Shown here piece by piece: positions 25,878 to 35,967 of a DNA stretch of 55,815 bases. The notes under the pieces were generated by a model. The model made no database searches, was not told the origin of the DNA, and was given only the letters and a program-made list of their open reading frames with translations. The stretch is from an uncultured bacterium (GTDB lineage: Bacteria > Bacteroidota > Ignavibacteria > Ignavibacteriales > Melioribacteraceae). Each line of letters begins with the position of its first letter. Positions within the stretch are counted from its first letter, which is position 1. The stretch covers positions 1 through 55,815 of the forward strand of contig CALDDL010000242.1 of assembly GCA_937936675.1 (NCBI GenBank), read 5' to 3'. The position numbers and the translations under genes were made by a program.

Positions 25878-28351
25878 AAAGATCTTAAAATTGTTTCTAA
25901 TTGTTCCATATTATCTACTATTACTTCTCTGGCTTTACTGCCATCTGAAGGTCCTACAATACCGGCTTGTTCTAATTGATCAACTATTCTTGCAGCACGA
26001 GAATAGCCGAGCTTTAATCTTCTTTGCAGTAGTGATACACTTCCCTGATTATGTTGCACTATAACTCTGGCAGCTTCTTCAAACATCGGGTCTAAATCTG
26101 ACAAGAAATTACCTGCCGCTTCCTTTCTTTTATCATAAAGTGATGGAAGGAAGTAACGTTTTGAAAAACCTTTTTGTATGTAAATGAAATCAGTAATCTT
26201 TTCTACTTCTTCGGTGCTAATAAATGCGTTCTGAATTCGGAACGGTTTTGGAGTGCCGGCAGGTAAGAAAAGCATATCACCTCTTCCGAGAAGTTGCTCC
26301 GCTCCATTCATATCCAAAATTGTTCTTGAATCTATGCGTGTAGCCACTTGATATGCCATACGAGCATTGAAATTCGCCTTAATTACGCCTGTGATAACAT
26401 TCACCGAAGGTCTTTGAGTTGCAACAATTAAATGGATACCCACTGCTCTTGCTAATTGCGCTAATCTTGCAATTGGCTCTTCTACTTCCTTGCCCGAAGT
26501 GATCATTAAATCAGCTAATTCATCAATAATAACTATTATATAAGGCAATTTGAAGTGTTTCATTTCATCGGTATCTTTTGGTTTTGTTTTTGGGTTCGTT
26601 ACACGTTTATTATACTCCACCAAATCTCTTACACCAACCTTAGCTAGTTTATCATATCTTTTCTCCATTTCGTATTCCACAGCTTTTAATGCAAGAAGCG
26701 AATTAGATGGAGTTGTAATAATTTCTTCTTCCAAATCGGGAGAAACAGCAAGAAAATGTTTACTTAATTTTTTATAGAATGATAATTCGATTTTTTTGGG
26801 ATCGATTATAACAAATTTCACTTCCGATGGATGTTTAGAATAAAGAAGACTAGTTATAATCATATTAATGCCCACACTCTTTCCCGAACCGGTAGAACCG
26901 GCAATCAATAGGTGAGGCATCTTAGCTAAATCCGTTACAAACTCTTCACCGGAAATAGTTTTTCCGAATGCTAATGGTAATTCATATCCATATTCGGATA
27001 ATTTCTGCACTACTGATTTGGCTCTGACAGTCGCAGCTTTAGCGTTCGGTATCTCTACACCAATTGCACTTTTGCCCGGAATAGGCGCAATTATTCTTAT
27101 TCCTCTTGCTGCAAGAGCTAATGCAATATCATGTTCCAAACTTACAATTCTACTTATCTTTACCCCCGGAGCAGGAACAATCTCATACAAAGTAACTACC
27201 GGTCCCGGTGTTACTGTTATATCATCAATATCGATATCAAATAGTTTTAGTTTATCCTTTAGTAACTGGGCATTTCTTTTTAATTCTGTATCCTTAACTT
27301 TTACTTCTTCAATTTCCGGTTCTATTAATAGATCAATAGTCGGAGCTTTATAATCAATCTTTTCATTCCACTGATCAGGCAGATCACTAGCTAGATCTTT
27401 TTTAAAATCGATCTCTTCGTCTATCGGAGATTCTTCATCTTCTTTTTTGGAATTCAGCTTTTTTGTTTTTAACAATTCTTTTTGAGGAACTTCCTTTAGA
27501 GGGATTTCATCTTTTTGTGTTGCTTCATCTTTTCGAATGATTTTAATTGGTGTATCTTTTATTGGTTCATCTTCATCCAGTAATTCCATTAATTTTGATT
27601 TACTAGGTTTTTGCACTACCTGCTGCGGGGCTATTTCAAGTATTTTATCTTCATATTCTTCTTGAGCTGCTACTTGTTCTTCTCTTTCCTTTTTCTCAAA
27701 GAGCGAAAAAAAATAGTTATATATTCCGCTAAACTTAATATCAAAAGCGATAATTAGTGCAACAGCAAAAATTACAAGAAGCAAAATCAAACTACCAAGC
27801 CCGCCCAATAATCTGCCGAGTCCGGTGCCAATAAATGAGCCAACTTTTCCACTTAATTCGGGATACTCCGTTAGAAAATTATATCCCGCCGAAGAAGCCA
27901 TCATCCCAAATATAGAGGAAAATACCAATCCGAAAACTAATAGAAAATTGCTTATATAAATTGAAATTTTGTAGTTGTTACCACGTAGAAGCGAATAACC
28001 CCAAATAAATAAAAGTATCGGAAATATTAATGAAAAATACCCGATTGTACCAAGAATGAAGAATTTAGAAATTAAGGCACCGAAAATTCCGAGCCAGTTG
28101 GAAATGGAACCTGCAGTTTCTAAATTATCGGGATTATTCGAAAATACTTTGAATACATCAGAGATTCCTTCGGAAAGATTTGATTCATCTGCACGCGAAT
28201 ATGAGAGGATGCTGAGAAATAGCATTATTGCAAACGTAAAAAGAAATAACGCCAGAATCTTTTTCTTTTTCTCGGGAGAAATTATAAAATAAGATTCCCC
28301 TGAGATATTTGGTTTTTCAAGAGTATTTTTAGGATTCTTATTTTTGCTCAT
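25874..28351 (-). CDS. ftsK: DNA translocase FtsK/SpoIIIE
   Basis: 825 residues. About four N-terminal membrane helices (33-52, 95-120, 133-150, 185-205), a polar acidic/lysine-rich linker (215-350), the motor domain with Walker A GSTGSGKS at 485-492 and Walker B IVIIDELADLM, and a C-terminal winged-helix gamma domain (about 755-825) that reads KOPS sites. FtsK pumps DNA at the septum and activates XerCD at dif. The xerD-type gene lies in the same run. It overlaps lolA by 4 bases. Confidence 0.97.
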   Translation of the reverse strand: MSKNKNPKNTLEKPNISGESYFIISPEKKKKILALFLFTFAIMLFLSILSYSRADESNLSEGISDVFKVFSNNPDNLETAGSISNWLGIFGALISKFFILGTIGYFSLIFPILLFIWGYSLLRGNNYKISIYISNFLLVFGLVFSSIFGMMASSAGYNFLTEYPELSGKVGSFIGTGLGRLLGGLGSLILLLVIFAVALIIAFDIKFSGIYNYFFSLFEKKEREEQVAAQEEYEDKILEIAPQQVVQKPSKSKLMELLDEDEPIKDTPIKIIRKDEATQKDEIPLKEVPQKELLKTKKLNSKKEDEESPIDEEIDFKKDLASDLPDQWNEKIDYKAPTIDLLIEPEIEEVKVKDTELKRNAQLLKDKLKLFDIDIDDITVTPGPVVTLYEIVPAPGVKISRIVSLEHDIALALAARGIRIIAPIPGKSAIGVEIPNAKAATVRAKSVVQKLSEYGYELPLAFGKTISGEEFVTDLAKMPHLLIAGSTGSGKSVGINMIITSLLYSKHPSEVKFVIIDPKKIELSFYKKLSKHFLAVSPDLEEEIITTPSNSLLALKAVEYEMEKRYDKLAKVGVRDLVEYNKRVTNPKTKPKDTDEMKHFKLPYIIVIIDELADLMITSGKEVEEPIARLAQLARAVGIHLIVATQRPSVNVITGVIKANFNARMAYQVATRIDSRTILDMNGAEQLLGRGDMLFLPAGTPKPFRIQNAFISTEEVEKITDFIYIQKGFSKRYFLPSLYDKRKEAAGNFLSDLDPMFEEAARVIVQHNQGSVSLLQRRLKLGYSRAARIVDQLEQAGIVGPSDGSKAREVIVDNMEQLETILRSL

Positions 28352-28360
28352 TTAATCTAT

Positions 28361-29083
28361 TTAGTTTAACCTCTTAATTACACCCGATGAAAATTGAGTA
28401 ACTATAGGCACGGAATTTAACTTTGAACAATAATCAAGATCAGCTTCATAGCCATTCTCTTTTAATACCTTTCCATGCTCAGTAGTTTGTAAAAGTTTTT
28501 TTAAATTTTTTCCATAAGACTTAGCCACTGCCATACTTACAGTAGCAGAGTCTGAAAGAACTACATCTTCAATCAATTCAGCTATGCCGGTAACTAATTT
28601 ACCGGCACATACCAAATCTTCCAAACTAAAATGTCCATTATTTCCCGAACAAACAACTTCAATATCTTTATTTGAATCTAATAAATAATTCTTTGTTGCA
28701 TCTAAATTATTAAAACAACAAGTTACTACATTCTCTGAATATTTTGCTTTAACTATCGCCTTAGAGCCGTTAGTAGTAAATAGAACAATCGACTTATTAT
28801 TGACTACCTCCGGTGAATACTCGAAAGGAGAATTTCCGAGATCGAAACCTTCTATTTTTTTAGTATTTCTTTCACCGCACAATAGAGTAACTCCACCAAA
28901 AACGCTTCCAGAAACCTTAACGGCGAAATCTACCGAACTTACGGGTATTATCTCCTTTGCTCCATTATATAATGCAGTATTAATTACAGTAGTAGCTCTT
29001 AAGACATCAATTATTACGGTAGTCTTTTCGCTGAAATAAAATTCATCAACAATATTATGAGTAAAGAGAACGTTAATTTTCAT
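28361..29083 (-). CDS. comB: ComB family 2-phosphosulfolactate phosphatase
   Basis: 240 residues, the usual length. The family motifs are present: IDVLRATT near residue 25, GERNTKKIEGFDLGNSP (about 90-106) and TTNGSKAI (about 123-130). ComB removes phosphate from 2-phosphosulfolactate to give sulfolactate in coenzyme M synthesis, using Mg2+. No comA, comC or other sulfolactate genes lie in the window, and many bacteria have ComB without making coenzyme M. It begins 1 base after gcvT, which may suggest co-expression rather than a shared pathway. Confidence 0.9.
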   Translation of the reverse strand: MKINVLFTHNIVDEFYFSEKTTVIIDVLRATTVINTALYNGAKEIIPVSSVDFAVKVSGSVFGGVTLLCGERNTKKIEGFDLGNSPFEYSPEVVNNKSIVLFTTNGSKAIVKAKYSENVVTCCFNNLDATKNYLLDSNKDIEVVCSGNNGHFSLEDLVCAGKLVTGIAELIEDVVLSDSATVSMAVAKSYGKNLKKLLQTTEHGKVLKENGYEADLDYCSKLNSVPIVTQFSSGVIKRLN

Positions 29084-29084
29084 T

Positions 29085-30167
29085 TTATTTTTTCACGAAA
29101 GGCAGCTTAGTTACTCTTGCCGGTATTTCTTTTCCGCGAACCGAAAAATTTATTGAAGTCCCTTCGGATGAATAAGGAAAATCTATATAAGCCATTGCTA
29201 TTGCTTTATCAATTACGGGACTTACAACACCGCTTGTAACAGTACCTATTTTTTTCCCATCTAAGGTAATATCATATCCATGACGAGGGAAAACTTTTTC
29301 ATCACTAATTACGGGAACTAATTTTCTCTTTAATCCTTCTTGTTTTACCGAAAGTAATTTTTCTTTTCCGATAAAACTTTCTTTTTTAAGCTTTGTAATC
29401 CATCCTAAGCCGGCTTCAAGCGGATTAGTGGTCTCATCAATATCATTACCATAAAGACAGAAGCCCATTTCGAGACGCAATGAATCACGGCATCCAAGTC
29501 CTGCCGGTTGAATATTAAACTCTTTACCGGCTTCCATTACTGCATCCCACAACTTAAGAGCATCTTCTTCATTTCCTCTGAAATATAATTCATAACCAAG
29601 TTCGCCAGTATATCCGGTTCTCGATAAAATCATATCGATACCGGCAACTTTTGCAAACATAAAAGTATAATATTCTAAATCGATTTTCTTGTCGGTGATC
29701 TTCTGCAATGTTTTATTGGAATCGGGACCTTGAACTGCGAGCAATGAGTAATCATCACTTTCGTTTGAAAGCTCCACTCCAAAATTATTGTTCTTCTGCA
29801 TCCAAGCAAAATCTTTTTCAAGATTAGAAGCGTTTACTACAAGCATGAATTCTTTATCGGAAATTTTATAAACAAGAAGATCATCAACAATACCTCCATC
29901 TTCTAAACACATTGCCGAATACTGAACTTTACCATTAACTAAAACAGAAGCATCATTAATAGTAATGTATTGAACGAAATCAAGAGCTTTTTCGCCTCTT
30001 ACAAATATTTCGCCCATGTGAGATACATCAAAAACACCAACTGAATTCCTTACTGCAAGATGTTCTGCAATGATTGACGAATACTGAACGGGCATTTTAA
30101 AACCGGCAAAATCAACAATCTTTGCATTTGCTTTTTCGTGTGCCGAATAAAATTTTGTCTTTTTCAT
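29085..30167 (-). CDS. gcvT: Glycine cleavage system T protein (aminomethyltransferase)
   Basis: 360 residues from the ATG at 30167; the longest frame adds nine codons over the end of the transaldolase gene that do not look native. GcvT transfers the methylene group from H-protein-bound aminomethyl to tetrahydrofolate, releasing ammonia. Landmarks: VDFAGFKMPVQY, VGVFDVSHMGEI, the folate-site region LSRTGYTGELGYELYF and LRLEMGFCLYGNDIDETTNPLEAGLGW with the conserved aspartate-containing loop. gcvH and gcvP are not in the window. Confidence 0.95.
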   Translation of the reverse strand: MKKTKFYSAHEKANAKIVDFAGFKMPVQYSSIIAEHLAVRNSVGVFDVSHMGEIFVRGEKALDFVQYITINDASVLVNGKVQYSAMCLEDGGIVDDLLVYKISDKEFMLVVNASNLEKDFAWMQKNNNFGVELSNESDDYSLLAVQGPDSNKTLQKITDKKIDLEYYTFMFAKVAGIDMILSRTGYTGELGYELYFRGNEEDALKLWDAVMEAGKEFNIQPAGLGCRDSLRLEMGFCLYGNDIDETTNPLEAGLGWITKLKKESFIGKEKLLSVKQEGLKRKLVPVISDEKVFPRHGYDITLDGKKIGTVTSGVVSPVIDKAIAMAYIDFPYSSEGTSINFSVRGKEIPARVTKLPFVKK

Positions 30168-30172
30168 AATTT

Positions 30173-30817
30173 TTATTGATTTGAGTTTTTCCAATCAGAT
30201 AAGAATTTCTCTAATCCTGAATCGGTCAATGGATGTTTAAATAATTTTTCAATTACATCATAAGGAATAGTGGCTACATCCGCCCCCATCATTGCTGCTT
30301 CGATAAGATGCAATGGATGACGAATACTTGCTACTAATACTTGCGTCTTATAATTATAGTTCTTATAAATCTGAACAATCTGTTTAATCAATTCCATTCC
30401 GCTTGTGGAAATATCATCAAGTCTTCCAACGAAAGGACTGATATAAGTAGCACCTGCTTTCGCAGCAAGGAGCGCTTGAGTTGCAGTAAAGCATAAAGTT
30501 ACATTTGTCTTGATACCTTCTTCAGAAAGAGTCTTAACAGCTTTAATTCCTTCTCTAATCAATGGAACTTTGACAACGATATTATCATGGATTTTCACCA
30601 AGTCTTTTGCTTCTTTAAGTATTCCGGAATATTCTGTCGAAACAACTTCGGCACTAATAGGACCATCAACTAATTTTACGATCTCTTCTAAAAGCTCTTT
30701 AAAATTAGTTTTCTCTTTAGCCACTAATGATGGATTTGTAGTAACACCATCAAGTAAACCAAGGGAAGCCGCTTCTCTAATATGAGCAATATTTGCTGAA
30801 TCAATAAAAAATTTCAT
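30173..30817 (-). CDS. tal: Small transaldolase (TalC/Fsa-like)
   Basis: 214 residues, the short transaldolase subfamily. It forms a Schiff base with a ketose donor at K83 in the NIVVKVPLI strand. Other motifs: DGVTTNPSLVAKE (about 23-35), YISPFVGRLDD and QVLVASIRHP. Members act as transaldolase of the pentose phosphate pathway or as fructose-6-phosphate aldolase; sequence alone does not decide. A GAGGTGA Shine-Dalgarno precedes the start and the 50-base spacer upstream makes it a likely transcript start. Confidence 0.93.
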   Translation of the reverse strand: MKFFIDSANIAHIREAASLGLLDGVTTNPSLVAKEKTNFKELLEEIVKLVDGPISAEVVSTEYSGILKEAKDLVKIHDNIVVKVPLIREGIKAVKTLSEEGIKTNVTLCFTATQALLAAKAGATYISPFVGRLDDISTSGMELIKQIVQIYKNYNYKTQVLVASIRHPLHLIEAAMMGADVATIPYDVIEKLFKHPLTDSGLEKFLSDWKNSNQ

Positions 30818-30867
30818 TTAGTCACCTCATAATATATTTGATAATTTTAAATAATATTCTTTATAAT

Positions 30868-32433
30868 CTATGCGTATTCATCAGTTAAATCTTCATCTGT
30901 TTCTGCAGAATAAACTTTAAAGACCTGCGGATTTAATTTTTCGTCACTTACAACTTTAATTCTTACAAAATACTTAAACTGGAATTTTAGTAAAGTCGAG
31001 ATTGCTCCTTTCTTCAATTCATTTGCCATTGAAGGATGCATAACAATTTTAATTTTTTTGTACTTACCATGATTTTTGTAACGCATTAACCATTTTTCAA
31101 TGTCATGAACCATATTTGATTTTTTCATCAAATATCCAGTACCATTGCAATATGGACATGCTTCATTCATCGATTGGAGAATATTTTCTCTTACTCTCTC
31201 TCGTGTAATCTGCATTAAACCAAATTCAGTCATCGGTAACATAGCAATTTTTGCCCGATCTTTCTTGAATTCTTTTTTCAATTCATCATAAATCTTTTTT
31301 CGATTTTTATCTTCTTCAAGATCAATAAAATCCACTACAATTAAACCACCGATATCTCTAAGACGAAGTTGCCTCGCAATCTCTCTAGCAGCCTCTAAGT
31401 CGGTTTTAAGTGAATTTAATTCCTGATCTTTTTTAGCAGCATATCTTCCGGAATTGACATCAATAACAACCATAGCTTCTGTGTGTTCGATTACAATATG
31501 TCCGCCTGCCGGAAGAGGAACTTTTCTTCCCATTAAAACTTTAATCTGTTCTTCTACTTTAAAGGATTCAAAAACAGGTTCGTTACCTTTATATAACTCA
31601 ATTCGGTCTAAAAGTGCAGGTTGAATAAACTGGACATAATTTTTAATTTCTTTGAATAATTTTTTTTGATCAACAAAAACTTTAGAAACATCCGGAGTAA
31701 AAAGATCTCGAATAACACTAATTGTGGTACTAAGGTCTTTATAGATAAGAGATGGTGGATCGCTCTTCTTAATTTCTTCTTGAACTTCCTCCCACACTTT
31801 TACTAAATATTTAAGATCCCCTGCAAGTGATTCTTCCGATTGATCTTTCGCAGCGGTTCTGATAATTAATCCGCAGCTCTTTGGTAATATGCCACGTGCA
31901 ATTTTCCTTAAACGTCTGCGTTCCTTAAAATCGGTTATCTTTTTAGAGACACCAATTTTATTATCATGCGGAAGCATCACACAAAATCTACCTGGTAAAG
32001 AGATGGAGGACGTTACTCTAACACCTTTATCTTTAACCGGCTCTTTAATAATTTGAATAAGAATATCCTGCCCTTTATGAAGCTTTGGAATTCCTTTATC
32101 ACTTAGTTCAATTTGTGGTTTTGAAGCAGATTTTTCACTCCCATCAATTTCATCCTCATCTTCGGAAGGATCATCATCGTCAAAAACTCCTTGAAGTGCT
32201 TCTAGACGGTCTCCTATATCGGAGAAATGAAGAAATGCATCATGCTTAAGACCAATATTTACAAATGCAGCTCTAATTCCGGGTAAAACTCTTGCTACTT
32301 TGCCGTAATAAACATCGCCAACCATACGCTGCTTTTCAGGATGGTCAACAAAGAAATCGACAAGATTGCCGTCTTCGATTATCGCCACTCTATTCTGGGC
32401 GGTCGAAGAATTTATTATAATTTCTTTTCTCAT
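30868..32433 (-). CDS. rng: Ribonuclease G/E family endoribonuclease
   Basis: 521 residues, RNase G size, without the long C-terminal scaffold of RNase E. An S1 domain at the start (VYYGKVARVLPGIRAAFVNIG) carries an acidic insertion of about 40 residues rich in D and E (about 85-105). The catalytic aspartates are in VVIDVNSGR and VVDFIDLEED, and the zinc-link motif is CPYCNGTGY. It cleaves single-stranded AU-rich RNA and matures 16S rRNA 5' ends. It lies near pnp, its usual partner in RNA decay. Confidence 0.95.
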   Translation of the reverse strand: MRKEIIINSSTAQNRVAIIEDGNLVDFFVDHPEKQRMVGDVYYGKVARVLPGIRAAFVNIGLKHDAFLHFSDIGDRLEALQGVFDDDDPSEDEDEIDGSEKSASKPQIELSDKGIPKLHKGQDILIQIIKEPVKDKGVRVTSSISLPGRFCVMLPHDNKIGVSKKITDFKERRRLRKIARGILPKSCGLIIRTAAKDQSEESLAGDLKYLVKVWEEVQEEIKKSDPPSLIYKDLSTTISVIRDLFTPDVSKVFVDQKKLFKEIKNYVQFIQPALLDRIELYKGNEPVFESFKVEEQIKVLMGRKVPLPAGGHIVIEHTEAMVVIDVNSGRYAAKKDQELNSLKTDLEAAREIARQLRLRDIGGLIVVDFIDLEEDKNRKKIYDELKKEFKKDRAKIAMLPMTEFGLMQITRERVRENILQSMNEACPYCNGTGYLMKKSNMVHDIEKWLMRYKNHGKYKKIKIVMHPSMANELKKGAISTLLKFQFKYFVRIKVVSDEKLNPQVFKVYSAETDEDLTDEYA

Positions 32434-32454
32434 AAAACTCTCTAAAAACTTTTT

Positions 32455-33516
32455 TTAAGCTACATCACTATTTATATTATCCTGCCAAAACACGACTCGT
32501 TTTTTGAAGAGATCATTATAGTTTGTTGTATCTTCTAAATATCTGTGATTTATTAAATCTTCATGGTGCTTTTCTACTATCTCAATTAATCTTTCATAGT
32601 TTTTAGCAGAAAAAATTCTTTTTATAAGTTCATTAATACCGTTATAAAACTGATAGTACCAAATGACATATTTTTTCGATCTGTCTAATGCTTTTATCTC
32701 ATCATATTCTCGCCATAACATTTTTAGATGAGTCATTAAAGTAGAATTTACAATTTCAATTGAAGGCATCCCAGGATCTTCTCCGGTAGCCAACAAGCTA
32801 TTAAAACGAGAAAAAATAAATGGATTACCTATAGATGCACGTGCCACCATTACACCATCGCAATTTGTCTGCTTTAGCATCTTAATTCCATCTTGAGGAG
32901 TAAATACAGAACCATTGCCAATAACTTTCATCGAAACGTTTTTCTTAACTTCTCCAATCCAGCTCCAATCAGGATCAACATCATACCGATCTGTCATTAC
33001 TCTTGCATGCACTACGATAATTGAAGCACCATTATCTTCAATCACTTTTGCATTTTTTAAAACATTAATATTTTTCTTATCCACACCCAAACGTACCTTA
33101 ACTGAAATAGGAATACCTCCCGAATTATCAACCATCTTTCTGGTTATTTTACCGATTAAATCGGGATATTCGAGTAAAGCTGAACCCATTTTCTTTGAAG
33201 TAACTTTATCAACGGGACAGCCACAATTAAGATCAATTACATCCGGTTTTAATTTTGCAATCTCTTTTACTGCCTCTCCAATTATATGCGGATCATTGCC
33301 TAAAATTTGAACGCCGATCGGTTTTTCCTCACGGCTAAATGAAAGGTATCTTAGAGATGTAAAATCATTATTTAAAATTCCTTTAGCACTGACCATTTGA
33401 GTGAAGGTAAGACCAACACCAAATGATCGTGCTATGGAACGAAAAGACGAATCGGTAACCTCCGCCATGGGAGCTTGTATCAAGCGTGTTCCTAAGTTCA
33501 AGTTTCCAATTGTCAT
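32455..33516 (-). CDS. dusB: tRNA-dihydrouridine synthase
   Basis: 353 residues, a TIM barrel with FMN. It reduces uridine to dihydrouridine in tRNA D-loops using NADPH. The catalytic cysteine is C100 in LNCGCPVDKV; VQILGND, VKVRLG, IGNGSVFTPQDG and GVMVARASIGNPFIF are the FMN and barrel motifs. The overall match is to the DusB group, the common Dus type in bacteria. It follows pnp by a 29-base spacer. Confidence 0.93.
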   Translation of the reverse strand: MTIGNLNLGTRLIQAPMAEVTDSSFRSIARSFGVGLTFTQMVSAKGILNNDFTSLRYLSFSREEKPIGVQILGNDPHIIGEAVKEIAKLKPDVIDLNCGCPVDKVTSKKMGSALLEYPDLIGKITRKMVDNSGGIPISVKVRLGVDKKNINVLKNAKVIEDNGASIIVVHARVMTDRYDVDPDWSWIGEVKKNVSMKVIGNGSVFTPQDGIKMLKQTNCDGVMVARASIGNPFIFSRFNSLLATGEDPGMPSIEIVNSTLMTHLKMLWREYDEIKALDRSKKYVIWYYQFYNGINELIKRIFSAKNYERLIEIVEKHHEDLINHRYLEDTTNYNDLFKKRVVFWQDNINSDVA

Positions 33517-33545
33517 AATTTTCTATTCGGAATATTTAATTCCTC

Positions 33546-35657
33546 TTATTCAGATTCTTCTTCAGTTTTTTCTTGAGAAGCCTCTTCTTTTAGAAGTGCT
33601 TTTCTCGATAAACTGAATTTACCGTTTTCTATACTTAAAAGCTTAACTTTGATAACATCGCCTTCTTTAAGAACGTCCGTTACCTTTTCAATACGCTTAT
33701 TATCAATTTGCGAAATGTGAAGTAACCCTTGAGTTCCGGGAAGAATTTCCACGAACGCACCAAAATCAGCTATTTTAACTACTTTACCATTATATGTTTT
33801 TCCAACTTCCGGCTCGGATACTAGAGCTTTAACGAATTCTTTCGCTTCTCTCGCTAATTTTGCATCCATACCCGAGATTCTTACAGTTCCATCTTCATCA
33901 ATAAATACTTCTACGCTGAAATCTTTTTGAATTTTCTGAATTACTTTACCACCAGGTCCGATAACAGCACCGATTTTTTCGGTTTTAATCTTTGTAGAAA
34001 GTAAAGTTGGAGCCCATTGCGAAATTGTAGCTCTAGGAGTAGCAAGTGCTTCATCCATAATTCCGAGAATGTGCAATCTTCCTTCTTTTGCCTGTGCTAA
34101 TGCCTTCTCCATAATTTCAAATGAGATACCTTGAATTTTGATATCCATCTGAATAGCAGTTATTCCTGTATCAGTTCCGGCGACTTTGAAATCCATATCG
34201 CCAAGATGATCTTCATTTCCGAGTATATCGGTAAGAACGGCAAATTTATCATTTTCTTTTACGAGACCCATAGCTATTCCTGCGACAGAACATTTGACCG
34301 GCACTCCTCCATCCATTAATGCTAATGAACCGGCACATACCGTTGCCATTGAGGAAGAACCATTGGATTCCAAGATATCAGAATTTAGGCGTATGGTATA
34401 AGGGAATTTTTCATCTACAGGAACAATATATTTTATTGCTCTTTCGGCAAGATTTCCATGCCCTACTTCTCTTCTTCCAATACCCGAAAATCTTCCTGTT
34501 TCACCGACACTAAATGGCGGGAAATTATAATGAAGTATAAATCTCTTTTTATATTCAATTCCAAGACCATCGATAATTTGTTCATCCCCTTTTGTTCCTA
34601 GAGTAATTGTGGATAAACTTTGTGTTTCGCCCCTTGTAAAAAGAGCCGATCCATGTGTTCTTGGTAATAATCCTAATTCGATAGAGATTGGTCTTACTTG
34701 AGTAAGATTTCTTCCGTCTAATCTTAATCCTTCTTCAAGAATTCTTTTACGCATTAAATCTTTTTCCATATCATGGAGAATTAATTTAATTTCATTTTCC
34801 TGCTCAGGATATTTTTCAGCTAATGATGCAAGAACTTCTTCGGTCAATTCATTATTCTTTGCCGATCTTTCTTCTTTGGCAAGAACTTCAGAAACAATAA
34901 CTTTGAATTTTTCTAATGCTAATTCATTAACATCTTTCACTAAATTTTCGTCAATTACTTTTGGCTCAACAACCATTTTAGGCTTACCACAAATTTCTCG
35001 TAATTCTAATTGAATAGTAATCAGTTTTTGAATTTCTGACTGTGCGAATTTAAGTGCTGCTAATAAATCCTCTTCAGAAACATTTTTAGATTCGCCTTCA
35101 ACCATCATAACAGAGCTTTGTGTACCTGCAACTACTAACTCAATATCGCTTAATTCAAGTTCAGATGCAGTAGGGTTAACAATAAATTCACCATTAACTC
35201 TTCCGACACGAACTTCACCGATGGGTTCAAGATAAGGGATATCGGAGATTGTTAATGCGGCAGAAGCACCAACTGCGGCAAGTACATCTGCATCATTTTC
35301 ATTATCATACGAATATACAAAGGCAACCACCTGAGTATCATTTGTATAATTATCGGCAAATAAAGGTCTTATTGGTCTATCAATTAATCTTCCGCTTAAG
35401 ACTTCCTTATCCGAAGGCTTACCTTCTCTTTTTAGAAATCCACCGGGAATCTTTCCCGCTGCGAATGCTTTCTCACGATATTCAACAGATAATGGGAAGA
35501 AATCGATATCATCTCTTTTGCCACCTGCTACTGCCGTAACTAAAACTACTGTATCACCATACTGAACTGTAACTGATCCATTCGCCTGTTTTGCAAGTTT
35601 ACCTGTTTCAATTATGAGCTTTTTATTTCCAATCTCGACTTCTTTTCTAACGACCAT
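33546..35657 (-). CDS. pnp: Polynucleotide phosphorylase
   Basis: 703 residues. Two RNase PH domains flank an alpha-helical domain, then a KH domain (VIGPGGKVIQKIQKDF) and an S1 domain (GKTYNGKVVKIADFGAFVEILPGTQGLLHIS). It degrades RNA 3' to 5' with phosphate, or makes tails in reverse. The catalytic second PH domain shows FPPFSVGETGRFSGIGRREVGHG and SSMATVCAGSLALMDGGVP. It follows rpsO by 11 bases, the canonical rpsO-pnp order, and ends in an acidic tail. Confidence 0.98.
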   Translation of the reverse strand: MVVRKEVEIGNKKLIIETGKLAKQANGSVTVQYGDTVVLVTAVAGGKRDDIDFFPLSVEYREKAFAAGKIPGGFLKREGKPSDKEVLSGRLIDRPIRPLFADNYTNDTQVVAFVYSYDNENDADVLAAVGASAALTISDIPYLEPIGEVRVGRVNGEFIVNPTASELELSDIELVVAGTQSSVMMVEGESKNVSEEDLLAALKFAQSEIQKLITIQLELREICGKPKMVVEPKVIDENLVKDVNELALEKFKVIVSEVLAKEERSAKNNELTEEVLASLAEKYPEQENEIKLILHDMEKDLMRKRILEEGLRLDGRNLTQVRPISIELGLLPRTHGSALFTRGETQSLSTITLGTKGDEQIIDGLGIEYKKRFILHYNFPPFSVGETGRFSGIGRREVGHGNLAERAIKYIVPVDEKFPYTIRLNSDILESNGSSSMATVCAGSLALMDGGVPVKCSVAGIAMGLVKENDKFAVLTDILGNEDHLGDMDFKVAGTDTGITAIQMDIKIQGISFEIMEKALAQAKEGRLHILGIMDEALATPRATISQWAPTLLSTKIKTEKIGAVIGPGGKVIQKIQKDFSVEVFIDEDGTVRISGMDAKLAREAKEFVKALVSEPEVGKTYNGKVVKIADFGAFVEILPGTQGLLHISQIDNKRIEKVTDVLKEGDVIKVKLLSIENGKFSLSRKALLKEEASQEKTEEESE

Positions 35658-35668
35658 TTATCTACCTT

Positions 35669-35938
35669 TTATTTTCTAATATTAAGTTCATTAATTATTG
35701 CTCTGTATCTTTCAATATCACGATCAATTAAGTAATCGAGAAGTCTTCTTCTTTTACCTACAAGCTGCATTAATCCGCGTCTTGATGAGTGATCTTTTTT
35801 GTGTGTATTGAAGTGACCTGTTAATTTGTTAATTCTTGCCGTGATTAACGCAATTTGAACTTCGGCAGTTCCGCTGTCTTTTTCGTTTTTGCCGAATTTT
35901 TTAACAAATTCCAATTTTTCTTCTTTGGTTAAATTCAT
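35669..35938 (-). CDS. rpsO: 30S ribosomal protein S15
   Basis: 89 residues, full length. S15 binds 16S rRNA helix 22 and nucleates the platform. Family motifs: GTAEVQIALITARINKLTGHF, HKKDHSSRRGLMQLVGKRRRLLDYL. An AAGGAGC Shine-Dalgarno (complement at 35945-35951) precedes the start. A hairpin in the 62-base leader may be regulatory (separate entry). Confidence 0.98.
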   Translation of the reverse strand: MNLTKEEKLEFVKKFGKNEKDSGTAEVQIALITARINKLTGHFNTHKKDHSSRRGLMQLVGKRRRLLDYLIDRDIERYRAIINELNIRK

Positions 35939-35967
35939 TTTACTGCTCCTTATATGTTTTACGATTG

